Shown: one piece after another, positions 36,027-49,459 of the stretch
How positions within the stretch are numbered: the stretch's first letter is position 1
Layout of the letters: each line of letters opens with the position of its first letter
Source of the DNA: Stercorarius parasiticus
Taxonomy: Eukaryota > Chordata > Aves > Charadriiformes > Stercorariidae
Assembly: GCA_013396915.1 (NCBI GenBank)
Contig: VWZL01002222.1
Coordinates: forward strand, 1 to 64,000
DNA: 64,000 nucleotides
Reading direction: 5' to 3'
Notes under the pieces: model-generated
What the model was told of the DNA's origin: nothing
Databases searched by the model: none
The model's input: only the letters and a program-made list of their open reading frames with translations
Program-made: the position numbers and the translations under genes

Positions 36027-39000
36027 GCTTGCACTGAGATCAGTAAGCCAAGTACTGTCCAAAGATACAAATGCCACTGTCTCCTGCCAATGCCAATGAG
36101 GCAGGTTTTTCATTCACAACTGTGTCGAGCACGCTCTTTCTGGGGCTTTATACCCTCACCCACTGTACTCAGGAGACCACATTCTGCCCTCCAGGAGGGC
36201 TCACTGGGAGTCCGACATGCACATCTGAGGTCCAAATTAATGTCTGAATCAGTGCATGTGACTCAAGGATGCGGTATTGGGACTGACAGGCCCTGACCAT
36301 CATTTCAACTCTCACTGCAGCTATGAATACTGATGCCTCTCCCTTGTGGTAATTTTCGTTGCCCATTTCTGCAACCACAAGTGATCACCCCCTTTTCTCC
36401 CATCTCTTGTTCTTTCTTATTCAGGCAATCCTTTCTTTGCTGCACCTCCACTAGCATTATTGTTAAATGTTTAAACCTTGGATCCAAAACATCCATAAAA
36501 TGCTTCAAAATGAGAAAAGAACTTCACTCATTTCGCAAAAAGCTTGAGTTTCACATTCGTCAATGATGCTGCAGGCATATCTCAACCAGTGGGTTAATGT
36601 TTCTTTTATAAAGTGAAGACACCTGATTTTTTTCAGTCCTTGGTTTAAAAATGCACCATCAGGCACAGCTTCCTAAATAACCATATCAAATAGACAGAGA
36701 AAAGCAACCAAACCGGTAATCAGATTCCACTGAAGGGACACCAGCTCAACACCTGCTGTCCCTGTCCTGCTTTCAGGAAAAGGACTTCTGCTGTGCAAAG
36801 AAGTCTCTGGAGTATGTGGGGCAGATAAAGTTACAGCAGCTTGGAGGATTTTGTTTCAGCTGATGCTTGGGAAAAGGGTTGACCCAGAGAAGCTCTTTCA
36901 GGAGGTGTGGAGGCTGAGGGTGAAGACTGACTTGCATGACTCTGGCACTTGATTTCAGTCCGAATTGCAGAATTATGCTTCAACAAGATAAGTGGTAGGT
37001 GTCTGCGTACAACCTAAATGGAAGCTCAAGTTCTCAGAGGCGCCCCTGCATGCGAGCAGGAGCAGAGGCACTGTGGAGCATGGCTGTACAGACTCTGGCA
37101 GCTCCAAACGCTCTTTGTTGCTGCTCTGTAACAGAGGTTGTTGTGTCCTCTGCACCTTGGGAAAATGAGGGGAAAATAACATATTTGTGTAACTGCTGGC
37201 AGGCTTTGCCAAAGCAGCTGCCATAGGCTCCGTGTCAAAGCACCAGGGGAGCGCCTAATCCCCTTAGAAATTCAAAGGCATGTGAAACATTCTGTCATTA
37301 CACTGTCTCTCTTCTACTCATCTCTCGCTCTTTGACTCTTCTGCATCCAGTTCCAGCTTCAGACAAGGGAAGCAGAGTTCAGTGTCAGCATGATAAAATC
37401 ACATTGTCTCCAAAAAAAGAAAAGAAAGGCTACTGTCAACAACTGGCATTAATTGGATGGATGGGTCAAAGAGACAGCCTTTTCCCACTGCAGAAAGCTG
37501 GGACATGGGGCAAGGGAACATAAGGGGATTCAGGCGGTCCCTACCCCAGACAAGCAGTGCTGTACATGTGCCCTGTGTTGTGCAGGAGATCAGCTGAGAG
37601 AATTGCAGCAAGGTCTTCTGATTTTGAAAATGGTTGGCCAGAACCACAGGATCTTCATAGTTGTCCAACAACATTAGACTTAGGGGACACACACTGATTT
37701 ATACCAACTGATGCTCCAGCTTGGAGACTTTTATTAGGTTTCACTGAATTTGAGATAATAGAATCCAAGTAAACAACAACAGTAACAACAATTTTTATAC
37801 ATGGGGAATATAATCTCCCCATGAAGTCAGACTGATTTAGCACCACCGCTTTTGCTCTGGTTGGGCTAGTCAAATCATTGGCAAGCCAAGTCACTTTAGT
37901 GGAAAGTTTGGCTGCAATTTAGGGTGCTCTGCTAATCCAGAAGCAACATTGAGCCCCATTTTCTCATCAACAGCATTGCACTTAGGCAGTTTTTGGTATA
38001 GCAGAAGAAAGCTAAACAAGATTCAGTGAGTTGGGAGTAAGGTGTGTGCTGATCTGCTTCTGCAATCATGGCTCAGAGACAGCAATCTGAGTTCCTGATG
38101 CTTTTGCATTTTGGAGGCAGTGAAGTGAGGCCCTCTGACAAAAATATCACCCAGTGTGTTTTTATTACCACATAATCCATGCCTTTGCCACTTGTCCACA
38201 TACCACTCTTTAATGCAAACCTCATGTCATCCTGCTCTTTTCAGGTCCTGATTAACTCTAAAATGCCCAGATTTACAAAGCTAGTGGAGAAACAGATCCT
38301 TTGTAGTCAAGAATGTAGAAGGGGAGGGGAAAGGGGGAAGAGAGAGAGAAAGACCTCAAATTGCTTGCTGCTTGGAACTGATAAAATTAAAAGTAAAAAT
38401 ATGGAAAGAATTGTGCTTCATTTGATGTCTTCTGTGTGTACAGATGAAACAACACTTGATATTATAAAGTACACCATATGAAAGGATATGAAGTACAGAA
38501 TAAATCTGACAGTTCCCTATTGTTCTGGGCAGCCAATGGTGTCAGTAGCAAGTTTTAAAAAATTATTATTCTACTAGCTGGAGGATGGAGAACCAAGGTT
38601 TGTGTTGCCCCTTGAGTTTGCTGGGTGAACACTGACAAATGCAGTTGACTTGTATTAATTTTAAATCACTGCTCCATCAGGTAACCTCCTAGGAAAGAGT
38701 TTGGGTTTTTTTCAGAAATACAGTAAGCAGACAAGTGCTATTCCAGCTTGCTTCCAAAGCCACACAAGACAAAGCCACTTCTTAAACAGAAGACCACAAG
38801 ACTGAGAACTGAAAAAGTTCATTTAATGGGAGGCTTAGTAAGATTATTTTCAGGAAAGTAATCGAAGTTTCCACTTCAGTATCAGACAGGCTACGTGGCT
38901 TTTCTGAGATGTGACCCTATTATCTGTGTGATCATCTAACACATCCAGAAGTTATGGAGAATACCACAAAATATGAAGGATTCTCCATGGAGATTTTTTT

Positions 39001-40979
39001 TTCTTGTGTTTGTAGCTCAGACTGAGAGTTCACAGAGTTCTCCATGAGGGAGCATCAGGAACAATCATCTCTGTACCTACTTTCTGCAAGGATATACAAT
39101 TTTTGGCTGAATTAATACTACACTACACGAAAGATGTACCATAGTATGTTGCTTGACACAAAAATGGCAGCAAGCTCCCTGTTGACCACCTAAGTTTAGT
39201 CGCTGTGGGCTTCCCCAGAATCTCATCAAGGGAAACACAGAGGACAGTCTTGGTCATGCTACAGCCAATACTACACAAAACAAGTTACACTGCTACTGTG
39301 TAATAGCAGTGAGCTTAACCACAAAAATTTTTCCTGAGAAACTTGTGCAGTCCCATCTATTATAAAATGCTTGGCATGATAAAAATCTGGAAATTTGCCA
39401 TTAAGTTGCAATAAGTTCAGCAAGTAATGCTGATAGGATTTGAACATTAACTCACCAATGGAGAATGCCAGTGCATTCGTAGGATCATCAGTGTAATGGA
39501 TTCTGGCATTCCCCTCTTACCATCTTTACAAATGTCACTTTCATTCTATTGTAAATTAACCCCAATTTCTTCCAACGCTCCAAAATAAGTCTTGCTTGTG
39601 AGCAACCAGCCCCATCTACTTTGCTGCTGAATATATTACAGCAGGAAACATGTACGACTAATAGGCAAATCATTAAAAATATATATTGGACATTCCCTAA
39701 TAAATGCACAGACTTGATGAAGTATTACTTTAGACTTTATTTTCTGCCACTGGGAAAGTGCAACCAGAGGCACAAAGTGTCCCAAGTCAAAAGCAGCAGA
39801 GCTCTTCAGTTAGCTGTTCCAGTTAACACAATGTGTTAGATTCTGATTTCATGTAAATCAGCAAAGGGCCCTCAAAGAGAAAGACACAACACCAGTGCAC
39901 ATTACTGATGTATCTGGCCTTAAACCTGCCCATTTAATATTGGAGGATTTTATTGCTTACTAGAATGTAGTCTCCCATCCCTTTATCAATTATTCATTCT
40001 GGAGAGCAACCTTCCCTATGCAGTAGCGAGAAAATCTGTAGGTTAGATCTAATTTACTCTTTTAACCAGTTTACTCCAGTATCAAGTATTTAAATTGGCC
40101 TCACTGTGCTTTCATATGTTACAGCCATATATCAAAGCAATTTGTGCAAATGCCAGCTGAGCAGCCAGCTATATGTATCATGTATTCTGAGATTACACAG
40201 TTCCAAATGCCTTTGTAAAGCAAACCTTTCATGAATAAATCAGGAAATACCCTGATGCATGCTTTATGTAGAGCAAGGTATTCTATTTAGGTCACAGGAA
40301 GGTTCTGCCAGGTTTGCTAAAATGAACAAATCCCCAGTGTGTACTCTCACTCCACCACATTTCATAACACAAGCAAACATCTTCAACTCAGTCACTACTG
40401 TGCATTGTGACTGCTGATGACCCTGCACTTGCTAAACATTGGCTTGATCACCTGAAGCTCAAATAGCTTGCAAACCAGAAGGCAAGCTGCTTGGGTGCCT
40501 GTGGCTCCTGTGTTCCCACACAAGGATTTGACAATGGTAAAAAGAACAGATCCAAATTAAAACTCTGCCTCTTTCTTACGGGAAGGAACCTAGAACACAC
40601 AACTTTTCTAGAGGGCTGAAAGGGGAGTGGGCAACAGGCAGGTCAGACCGCATAACACTCAATACAAAGTTCTCTGCAGTTTGCAGTTCTTCTCCAAGGA
40701 AATGAAAATAGATGAGAATCAGCCCGTTAAGTGCAGAATATCTAAACAGCAAACCCAAGCTATGCAGTCATCCATTTCCTCTGCCTTGAATTCAAGATGC
40801 TGTTGTTGGTCTGATCTCTCTTCCTGCAGCGGAAATGTCTATGATAAGGTTCCAAGCATAAGGATTTCCAGATTTCCAGACGGGCTGAAATGATAAGTTA
40901 TCTAGAGTGGAGGAACAAGAAACCAAGTGCAGAGCTTGCTTCCCCTTTGAAAGATTGGCAATAGACAGGGAAAATAGTT

Positions 40980-41032
40980 TAAAAAAAAAAAAGAAAAAGA
41001 AATAAAAGAAAATAAAAGAAACAAGAAAAATG
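40980..41032. repeat. A-rich low-complexity tract
   Basis: Long A run followed by AAAAGAAATAAAAGAAAATA repeats. There is no recognisable SINE or LINE body next to it, so it is not obviously a retroposon tail. Confidence 0.8.
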
Positions 41033-41547
41033 CTAGCAAAGTTAAGGGGAAATAAATCACATCCTACCAAAAATACCAAGCACAGAAGTTTTCTTTCTTC
41101 AAAGACGTGGTTTTGAGAGTAAGGAAACGGAGCCTCATATGAATACATTGTGGGGTTTCCACACAAAATTCCCACTAGTGCTTGCAGAAACGTTTTCAAC
41201 CACCGATGAAACTTGCATGAGTGTATGAGGACAAAGACTGGCCCTCTGCATGATGCTGCTCCTACTCTCCCTCCTACCTCAGCTACTGCCCACCCTGACC
41301 ATCAAGCTGCCCAGCCACATCTCCCACATGTGCAACATGCCACCCCACTCTCCTGGGCATCCTTCACTGTTTGTCTTCCCTTCTCTCCTCCTCCTTTCCC
41401 TCTCTCCACCACCATAACTGTGATTGCACAACATATTGGCAACCCGCACTACTAGTTCCCCCTCACCCCTCCTTTTTCTGGCAGGCACTGTGGCTGCGCG
41501 GAGAAGAGCAGCAGAGTGGGACTGCAGAGACCTTGAGTAAAGCAAGG

Positions 41548-41645
41548 TGCTTTTCTGCACCTCAGTTTCCTCCCTGTGAAATGCAGGTTATATTCACTTC
41601 TTCCAAAAAGCACTTCAAAGTCTTTTGATGAAAGAGGCCATGTAA
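41548..41645 (+). mobile_element. MIR-type SINE remnant
   Basis: CACCTCAGTTTCCTCCCTGT followed by GAAATGCAGGTTATATT matches 'gcctcagtttcctcatctgtaaaatggggataata' of MIR. The downstream part is unclear. Confidence 0.6.
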
Positions 41646-42898
41646 CACTCAAGCATCATGATTAATAAGCTCCCAGCCCCCTTGGAGAGCCTTCCCTGCT
41701 TCCAGACCCCATTAGGACTCCCCTCTCTCCACAGAAAGGTTTTTTTCCCTTTGGCAAACAGCTGTCTTACTACCTTGTCACAGCAGTTGGATGACCTGAT
41801 TATCAGAGTCCAGCCCTGAAAGAAGGTACCAGAGTAATGTAGACTGCTTTGTGCAAGTCCAGTACTCTGCTTTCAACATTATTTGCCAAAGGTTTCTGGT
41901 TGTTTGGAAATTTGTTGGCCTGTCTACGTAAGAAGTATTGAAATAGATTACTTGCTTAAACAGCACAGTGGCCTGTGGAACATCTCCCTTCAACTAATGG
42001 GAAATCTTCAACCAGTGACACTTAGAGCAGAACGTAAATAAGTCCAGGACATTTTCTTAACTATTCCAGGTTCCTTTTAGATCACAGCAGAGAACAGTAA
42101 GAGAAAACTGCTCTCTGTACCGCTTACGTCTGTTTCATGCCTTTCATGCTTTTCCTTGATGTAAATTCAACCTGGATCAAGTCTGAGGACATCATCAAGA
42201 CTGAAAAAAAAATAAACCACGTGAGGGCAGGAGCAAAGTGCAGAAAAAGTAAGCCCTAAGGATGTTAAGAAAGAGAAATACAAGGGGAAAAATATTAAAT
42301 TTGAGGCTGTTAAATATAAAACAGAAAAAATGAACAAAATGGATACAATTAGAAGGACAGTACGAACCTAGCCATAGCTATGCCATTAAAATCAGTTTAT
42401 TTTTATCTTTTTTCCCTCAGAATCACTAGGAGGTTCCTATTACACTCCAAGATATATATTTTTGCACAACAAAGGCAATGCAAGCCACACAAATCATGGA
42501 AAAAATGAAAGAGATTTTATTGCAGAATCCTTGTTTTCCTTTTTAATTAACACAATTTAAGTATTTTTCTTTGCCTTTCTGAGTCTCCAGAGCATACTTG
42601 GGAAACGTTTTCCAGCGTCACTGTTACAGTAGGCGCTAAAAACTTGCCTGTTTCAAAATGCAAGCCAAGATGCTCTGGTTTCCAGGAAGTGGATCTTGAC
42701 AAGAAACACCAAATATCAGGAGACTCATGATAAAATCACTAGTGCCAACAATGCTGCACGTTAAGATTTTTTAAAATTAATATTACCTCGGGGATTAGCA
42801 AATGGTCCCAAACTATACACACTGCAACTGAAAAACACTCTTAGCACATTAATCTTCTCACTAATGATTAGCAATTTGTATTCTAATGGGGCCTGCAG

Positions 42899-42973
42899 GA
42901 CCCAGCCAATGTGGAGGTCCCGTTGTTCGAGGGCGACGCCTGCACACAGCGGGACGTCGAGCAGGCTCACTGA
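42899..42973 (+). CDS. short GC3-rich, CpG-dense open frame, possible terminal exon
   Basis: After a CCTGCAG that could act as an acceptor, 24 codons run to TGA at 42971-42973; 20 of the 24 end in G or C, and 7 CpGs fall within about 41 bp (42920-42960). The reading is protein-like (ANVEVPLFEGDACTQRDVEQ). The surroundings are AT-rich and nearly CpG-free. The pyrimidine tract before the acceptor is poor and no partner exon was found. The opposite strand is also open here, so the coding call is tentative. Confidence 0.25.
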   Translation, partial: DPANVEVPLFEGDACTQRDVEQAH

Positions 42974-42984
42974 TAACAAGTCAG

Positions 42985-43062
42985 GCTGGGAGTCAGAAGG
43001 GAAACCAAGGCACACAGAGTTGAGCTGTCTTGACAGAGATCACACAGCAGGTCCGTATTCCA
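42985..43062 (-). mobile_element. MIR-type SINE remnant
   Basis: GGGAAACCAAGGCACACAGA, then GATCACACAGCAGGTCCGTA, is the reverse complement of the MIR core ('gaaactgaggcacagagagg ... ggtcacacagc'). It directly follows the CpG-dense segment at 42.9 kb. Confidence 0.55.
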
Positions 43063-43069
43063 GTCTCAT

Positions 43070-46000
43070 GGAGACACAAAGTAAACATATACAGCTCTTC
43101 AGGCTCAGTAAAGATTTTAATTACTGTCAAACCAAACTAAGATAAAAAGAATATAGGCTGAGTGTGTATATTCTTCACAGATAAGTTGAACACCAGCTGA
43201 GATGAGGAACAGAATTCCCTCAGGAGTAATTTCTTGTTAATTGCACAACTTCAGGCGCTTTCTTGGAAGTCCTTATAAATTGCAGACATGAATTGTTACA
43301 GGAGGGTCACAACCTCTTCTGAAGTGTCAAGCGCTGCTCACTGGTGGAGGGTACAACAGGGGGTATTGTCTATACATTGGCAATTCTTAAAAATGTCAAA
43401 ATGCCTGTGAGAAGCTATGCAATGCTACTGCAAGATCTCTCTCTCTTGCAGCAAGACGCGAGTTGCATTTGGGTAACAGGCCAAGCAGCCCTGCTTCAGA
43501 TTTTACTCTTATTTCACACAGATGTAATCCCACTTTTGTAATCCTGCCTGTGACCCACATGAGAGTGGGTGAAGGCCATACAGATCATGCTAATCAAGGA
43601 ATACTTGAATAATATATCAACAGATGATGCCACATACATTTTAAATAAATATACTTCTGAATATTTAAATAACGCACGCTCTCACGTACACACAGAGATG
43701 CCTTCTTAAGCAGGGGTGATAACAATGTCCCTTTTTCTAAGAAAGAAGATAAATTTCAGTGTATTTAAAAACACTATTCTACACTTCTTCTTCATTAATA
43801 ATCGCTCCTGATAAAACTTTTAGAAAATTAGATGGAATCAGTCATTCCTACACACTGCTGATTTTTAAGGAATTGCTGGGAACTGGCTCTTTCAATTTTT
43901 TCAAAGTCTTTGCAAAGAAATCTTTTGTCTACAGCTTACCTGTGTTTGTCTGGCTGTTTATTTACTGTGTACATCCCTAGCTGTGCTCTCCCCAGTTCAA
44001 CGGTGGAGGTGGAAATCTCTCCATGCTCCCAAGGACTCAGCTTGAACAAGTCTGCCAGGAAGATATGCTCCCTGGCTTGACAGGACAGAAATCTGTGAAG
44101 TGTTCCCCAGCTGGGAGTCACTTTTTGCTGACACAGGAACATCTAGCCAGTAGTCAACTCCAGTTCTGGGAGGACATAGTCCCCCTGCCTGCGGCCCTGA
44201 AGTCAGCACTGCACCAATTAAGGCTGGTTGATATCCTTGCCTATTTTCCCATCACCTGTCCCTTATTTACATTGTAATGCTATGGTCCAGGCTGCTGTGG
44301 AATGCGGGAAGCCAGAGGAATGTCTTCTGCTTGGTCTTGCATGTGGAAGCAGCAGGTATGTGCATTTGTGTCCCACAGCAAGGCCAAAGCAACCATCAGT
44401 GCAAACTAAAAAAGAAACTGCTAGTTTGCATGGTCAGATCTTTAGCAGATGTAAAAAGTCTCCATCAATATCTGTATTTTATTACTAGCAGCACAAATTT
44501 AGATTAAACCAGGATATTTTGTGGTTCAAATTCATATCAGTACTTTTGAAATAAGAGTTTTTCCCCTGGTCTTTCTGAAAGAAGTGGTAAGTTCTGTGTA
44601 AATGACAAAGTACGTTGCCCCTGGGTGGTTTGACTTTCAGGGGCAGGGGCAAAATGTTTGGAACAGGCATGCTGTGCAAAGAGAATAGGGGCAGAGGCAT
44701 GTAAAACAACTCACTGCAGGGTACAAACATATAGAAGCACTTCCCGTGTAATTTTTTGCCTTTTAAAAGCCACTTGTCCTGAAACACACATCTCTTCTCC
44801 TCTAATGCATGCACAAGGTACTTATTTTTATAAACCTAATGAACGTTCGGTAGGTGCAACAGTTCTGACTTTGGTGTTTGTCTTATGACTACCAAAGTGA
44901 GGCACAGAGGCTGAAGCTGCAGTCCCTTACACTTGCTCTGTCCTATCAGGGGTGTTGGGTGACACCTTGTTTATTGATGGGATAATATTTAATGATCGGA
45001 GAAGTTAATGTTTGATAAAAACAGGGATGGTCCAAGAATGGCAAACAAGCAGCTTCCCCAGCATCCTTAAGAGCTTAATGAAATAGAAGCTGTGTGTGAA
45101 GCACCTTGCCTGTCAAAGCTACCTTCACTTTGATATTGAGCTGCTACCTTGCATGGACAGGACAGAGTTCCTGAGTGTCACAAGGAGCAACACTTTTTCC
45201 TCCCCCCAGACGGTCTTTCTGGTGAGCCATGGGCTAACTTCCCATGAGAAAACACGATGGCTGCACACAGGTGTTTTCAACACTGAGTTTGTTGGGCTGA
45301 GCTGTGTGCGAGGCAGGTGGGCTCTGACTCTGCTTAGCCCAGGGCACATGTGAGTGAATATTCACATGCACTCCTGTCCCTTTCATCTGAAACAAAACCA
45401 GTGGCTCCAATGGGCACTGATCAGGCCCAGGGTGAGCACAGACAGCAGCCTTTCTTCCCTTCCCTGTGGGCCATGGACAGCAGGAGTGAGGAGCAGAGCT
45501 CCAAACATCCCTGCAGGGCTCCTGCTGTACCCATTTGCTTCAAAACAGGGGACTTAGCTGTTTTGGGCTGATTGTTTCACTTCAGGTAGGATACAATTCA
45601 GTAGAAGGACTCTCCATGAAAAACCTGAAACTTTGGCTCGTTTTAACCGGTTCCTCAAATTTTATTTTTTCTTCAGCTGACAGTACCTGCCGTGGAAAGT
45701 GTCAAGTACCCCTAACAAGCGATTAAGATGGGCAATACTGAACTTCACAAACAGGCTGCCTGACAAGTCTTCCCCATCAACACAGACTACAGAATCAGCA
45801 TTCAAATGACCAGGGAAGCTGACTCTATTGACATCTGGCTACTGTTTCAGCACATTAATTATCCTCTTGGGTTCTCCCATCTTCATCTGCTTCCACACAG
45901 ATGCCATCTCATCATTTATCTGCTCCAACATTTTCCCCCCATCCTGAACAACTGAACTCTTTTCTTCTTGCGTGGCATTCCTGCTTCAGCAGATGCATTT

Positions 46001-47855
46001 ACCCTGCCAAACAAGCCTACCCCATCAGTGTCTGTCTCAGTAACATGTTGAGAGCGCACCAAGCTAATAAAGAATACACTATTTTGTTACCACGTGGATT
46101 CCAGGACACAGCTGCATCACAGTAGGCTCTATCCAAAATGATAAAGGGATCACTAAGAAAGAATGCCCATCATCAGCAACTTCAAAAGAATAATGGGACA
46201 CAGCTTATGCTGTTGTGCAGAAAGCTCATTGTGGTGTTGGGACAGCCAGAGGCAGTGAGAAGACTTGCAAATGCAACATGTCCCGAAAGGGATTCAAGCC
46301 CAGCAGAGTTTAGTAGAGGATCTGACATTCATCAGGATACAGAGCATGAAAAAAGCCACAGGTTGTGCCTGAAAATAACCTGAGAAATTCCAAGGAAGTA
46401 GGTGAGGCAGCATGGACCATTAGATGTGGGAATGAAATAAAAAACAGGATCCTTGGTGTCCTGTCCTGTCTCTGTCTTGGGCTGGTTCTGCTGTCTCATT
46501 AGAGCAGGAAGCTGCAGCTTACTCTAAAAGGCAGGATGCTGTGACTTTTAGAGTGTGGTTGCTGTGACCTCGGAAACCTAATGGTGACTCCTCCAAAGGA
46601 CTGACAGCAGGTTCGTTTGGATTTTGACAGAGCAAGGATAATGGCTGGAGTCTCTTCTGGAGCTCAGGCATTTAAGTGAGTTGCTTCTGCCAACAGCTCT
46701 CTACACCTCAGGATCAATAAGCCTAGTGAGAATCCTGGACTTGGCAACTGCTCTATTATAATTGCAAAATGAACAGTTTTCATCAATAAATCAACCTAAC
46801 AAGTAACCTGTCTAGGACATCGCATCAAGGGTGCTTCTGATGATGCAGCAAGTTGTTTTCTTCACTGCACAGTTACTGAGCGCACTACCGTTACGTTGCA
46901 TTAGCCATGTCCAAGTCTTTTGGACCCTCTGGAGTACACAGAGCAATTCACGGGTGCTTTGGCAAATCATGAGTTGTAAATTATTTCTCTTTACAGTATC
47001 CACAACACAAGATTTTACCAAATTAATAGCCTGTAACAGCTCTGCAAGGTAGAATTGTTAGCTGTGTACTTCTCACTTATAGTGGCTAACAACTGGTGAA
47101 ATGGTGACACAGGTGTCTCAAACCCAGAATCAGAATTAAGATGAATTAATTCATCTTCATTAAGATGAAACCCTTTGCAAGAGACCCCACAAAGAAAAAG
47201 CTCACCAAACATCAGCCTGCAGACCAGCATTATCAAGGTAACAAAATACCACTAGCCTGTATCACTACTAGGTACTGTGTCTGCTAGCCAACGCTTTCAT
47301 CATGCAACTTAGCATACAGATTTCATAATCATAAAATTACCTCTTATTTTATTGCTGTGTTACAGCTTAGACGTGAGATATTTAGCTGGTTATTTCATGC
47401 CATATTTGCCTGATGTTGATTCACACGGTCAAGCTTAAAAAAAAGGTGAGTATTAAACTAGTGTTAACATTAGGCTTCTTCGATTATAGGTGAGAGGCCA
47501 TACTGTTAGTCTGATTTTCAGGAATTCTGTCCATCAGTAGCTATCCATTGAAGCCTGCTTAAACTTATTCTAGTTTAGATGTTACTATTTTGGGGAGCTA
47601 TTTTTTAGTCCAAAATAGACAAAAAGCGTGACCATAACACATATGTACTGCAACCTTCTTACTATTTTGTTCCTTTTAAAGTTTGGAAAGTCCTAAACCA
47701 CTAGACAAATGTCTTAATGCAAGCCATTGGAGGAATTCTTTCCATTCCTATGGAAAAAATGTATCTACTATTTCCTTTCACCTGTAATGTCTTTGCTGAA
47801 AGAAGTTCACTTTAACCACCATACCTGACTATTGCGGTGTGAAATTTTGAAATAA
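43070..47855. other. non-coding stretch, nothing recognised
   Basis: Locally GC-richer around 44.0-45.5 kb, with several overlapping short frames on both strands, none with convincing splice sites or family motifs. Confidence 0.5.
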
Positions 47856-47861
47856 TGAACA

Positions 47862-49458
47862 TTTATCCTTAGGGGAGGAGGTTAGAGAACATTTAAACAG
47901 ATTGAATGCACACAAGTCCATAGGACCTGATGGGATTTACCCACAATTGCTGAGGGAGTAGACCAATGTCATTGTGAGGCTGTCCATGATTATCTCTGAC
48001 AGGTCATTGGAGATCAGGGGAGGTTCTGGAGGACTGTAAGAGAGCATAAGTCACTCCTGCCTTTAAGAAGGGCAAGAAGAAGGATTCAGGGAACATCAGG
48101 CCAATCAACCTTGGCTCAATCCCTGGGAAGGAAGTGGAACAAACCCTCCTGGATACTGTTTCCAAACACATTAAGGACGAGCAGATGACTGGGAGCAGCC
48201 AGCAAGGATTTGTGAAGGGAAATCATGACTGATCAACATGTGATGAAATGAGTGGCTTAGCTGATGAAGGGAGGGCAGAGGATGTTGTTTATCTTGACTT
48301 TTGCAAGGCTTCCAGCACTGGGGCCCATAATATCCTGATGGACAAACTCATGAAGTACAGGCTAGATAAGTGACCACTGAGGTGGACTGAATGCTGGCTG
48401 AGCTGCTGGGCTAAGAGGGCTGTGATCAGCAGCACAAAATCCGGATGGATCCAGTAGTGTACCCCATGGGTTTATACCTGCAGCCAATAATCTATAACAT
48501 CTTAATTAATAACCTGCATGCTGGGGCACTCTCACCATGTTTACAGATGATACAAAACTGGGAGGAGTGGAGGGCACACCAGATGGAAGAACCTTGACAG
48601 GCTGGAGAAACGGGCTGACAGGAACATCACCATGTTCAACAGAGGGAAGAGGCAAGTTCTCCACCTGGGCATGAATGATGTCCCCTGCATGCCCGAGGCC
48701 AGGTGGCTGAAAAGCAGCTTGGCAGAGAAGGATCTGGAGGTCTTGGTGGATGTCAAGCTGGCCATGGGCCATTAATGTGCTTTTGTGGCAAACAAGGCCA
48801 GTGGGATCCTTTGCTGCATTAGCAAAAGCACGGCTAGCAAGTCGAGGGAGGTGATACTTCCACTCCACCCAGCCCTGTGGAGACACATCTGGTGTGCTGT
48901 GCCAAGTGCTGGGCTCCTCCATACAAGAAAGATACAGAGTTATTGAACTAAGCCTAGTGGTGGGGTCCACAGAACAAGAGAGACCTACATATACTGAAGA
49001 GAGTCCAGCAATAGGTCATGAAGATGATTACAAGACTGGAGCATCTGTCGTATGGGGAGAGGCTGAGAGAGCTGGGACTGTTCAGCCTAAAGAAGAGAAG
49101 GCTCAGTGGGGATCTTATCAATGTGCATAAAAAACTAACCAGAGGCTGTAAAGAAGACAGAGACAGCCTCTTCTCATGGACCCTCATGAAAGAGCAAGAG
49201 TCAATGGACACAAATTGAAACACAGGAAATTTCATTTAAATGTCATAAAAAAACCTTTTTACTGGAAGGCTGGTGAAACACTTGAGCAGGTTGCCCAGAG
49301 AGGTCACAGAGCCTTCTTCCCTGGAGACATTCAAAACTGGAGTGAAGAAAGTCCTGAGAAATCTGCTCTAATTGACCCTTCTCTCAGAAGGGATTTGGCC
49401 AGGCAATGTCCAGAGATGTCTTCAAACTCAACCACGCTGTGATTCTGTGATTCTGTTA
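47862..49458 (+). mobile_element. 5'-truncated, decayed CR1 LINE (plus)
   Basis: Starts in the RT fingers (codons for GPDGIYPQLL near 47928). It includes VVYLDFCKA (YLDF at 48290-48301), then a degenerate catalytic box reading FTDD instead of FADD (48540-48551). The C-terminal domain at 49018-49260 includes [20 protein letters not shown]. The element ends in the CR1 terminal repeat TGTGATTCTGTGATTCTG at about 49439-49456. Many stops and frameshifts indicate a copy older than those at 22.8 and 58.8 kb. Long frames on the opposite strand here are antisense shadows. Confidence 0.9.
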
Positions 49459-49459
49459 G

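Larger units (their letters stand above)
34080..41540. other. non-coding stretch, simple repeats only
   Basis: Apart from the TG and A-rich tracts, nothing is supported. One motif at about 36.46 kb on the minus strand (VLDPRFKHL) recalls hAT transposases but is isolated. Confidence 0.5.

Noticed and set aside
36305..36508. hAT-transposase-like VLDPRFKHL on the minus strand
   Set aside because: A single short motif. The rest of the frame and flanks show no hAT dimerisation or zinc-finger sequence and no terminal inverted repeats.
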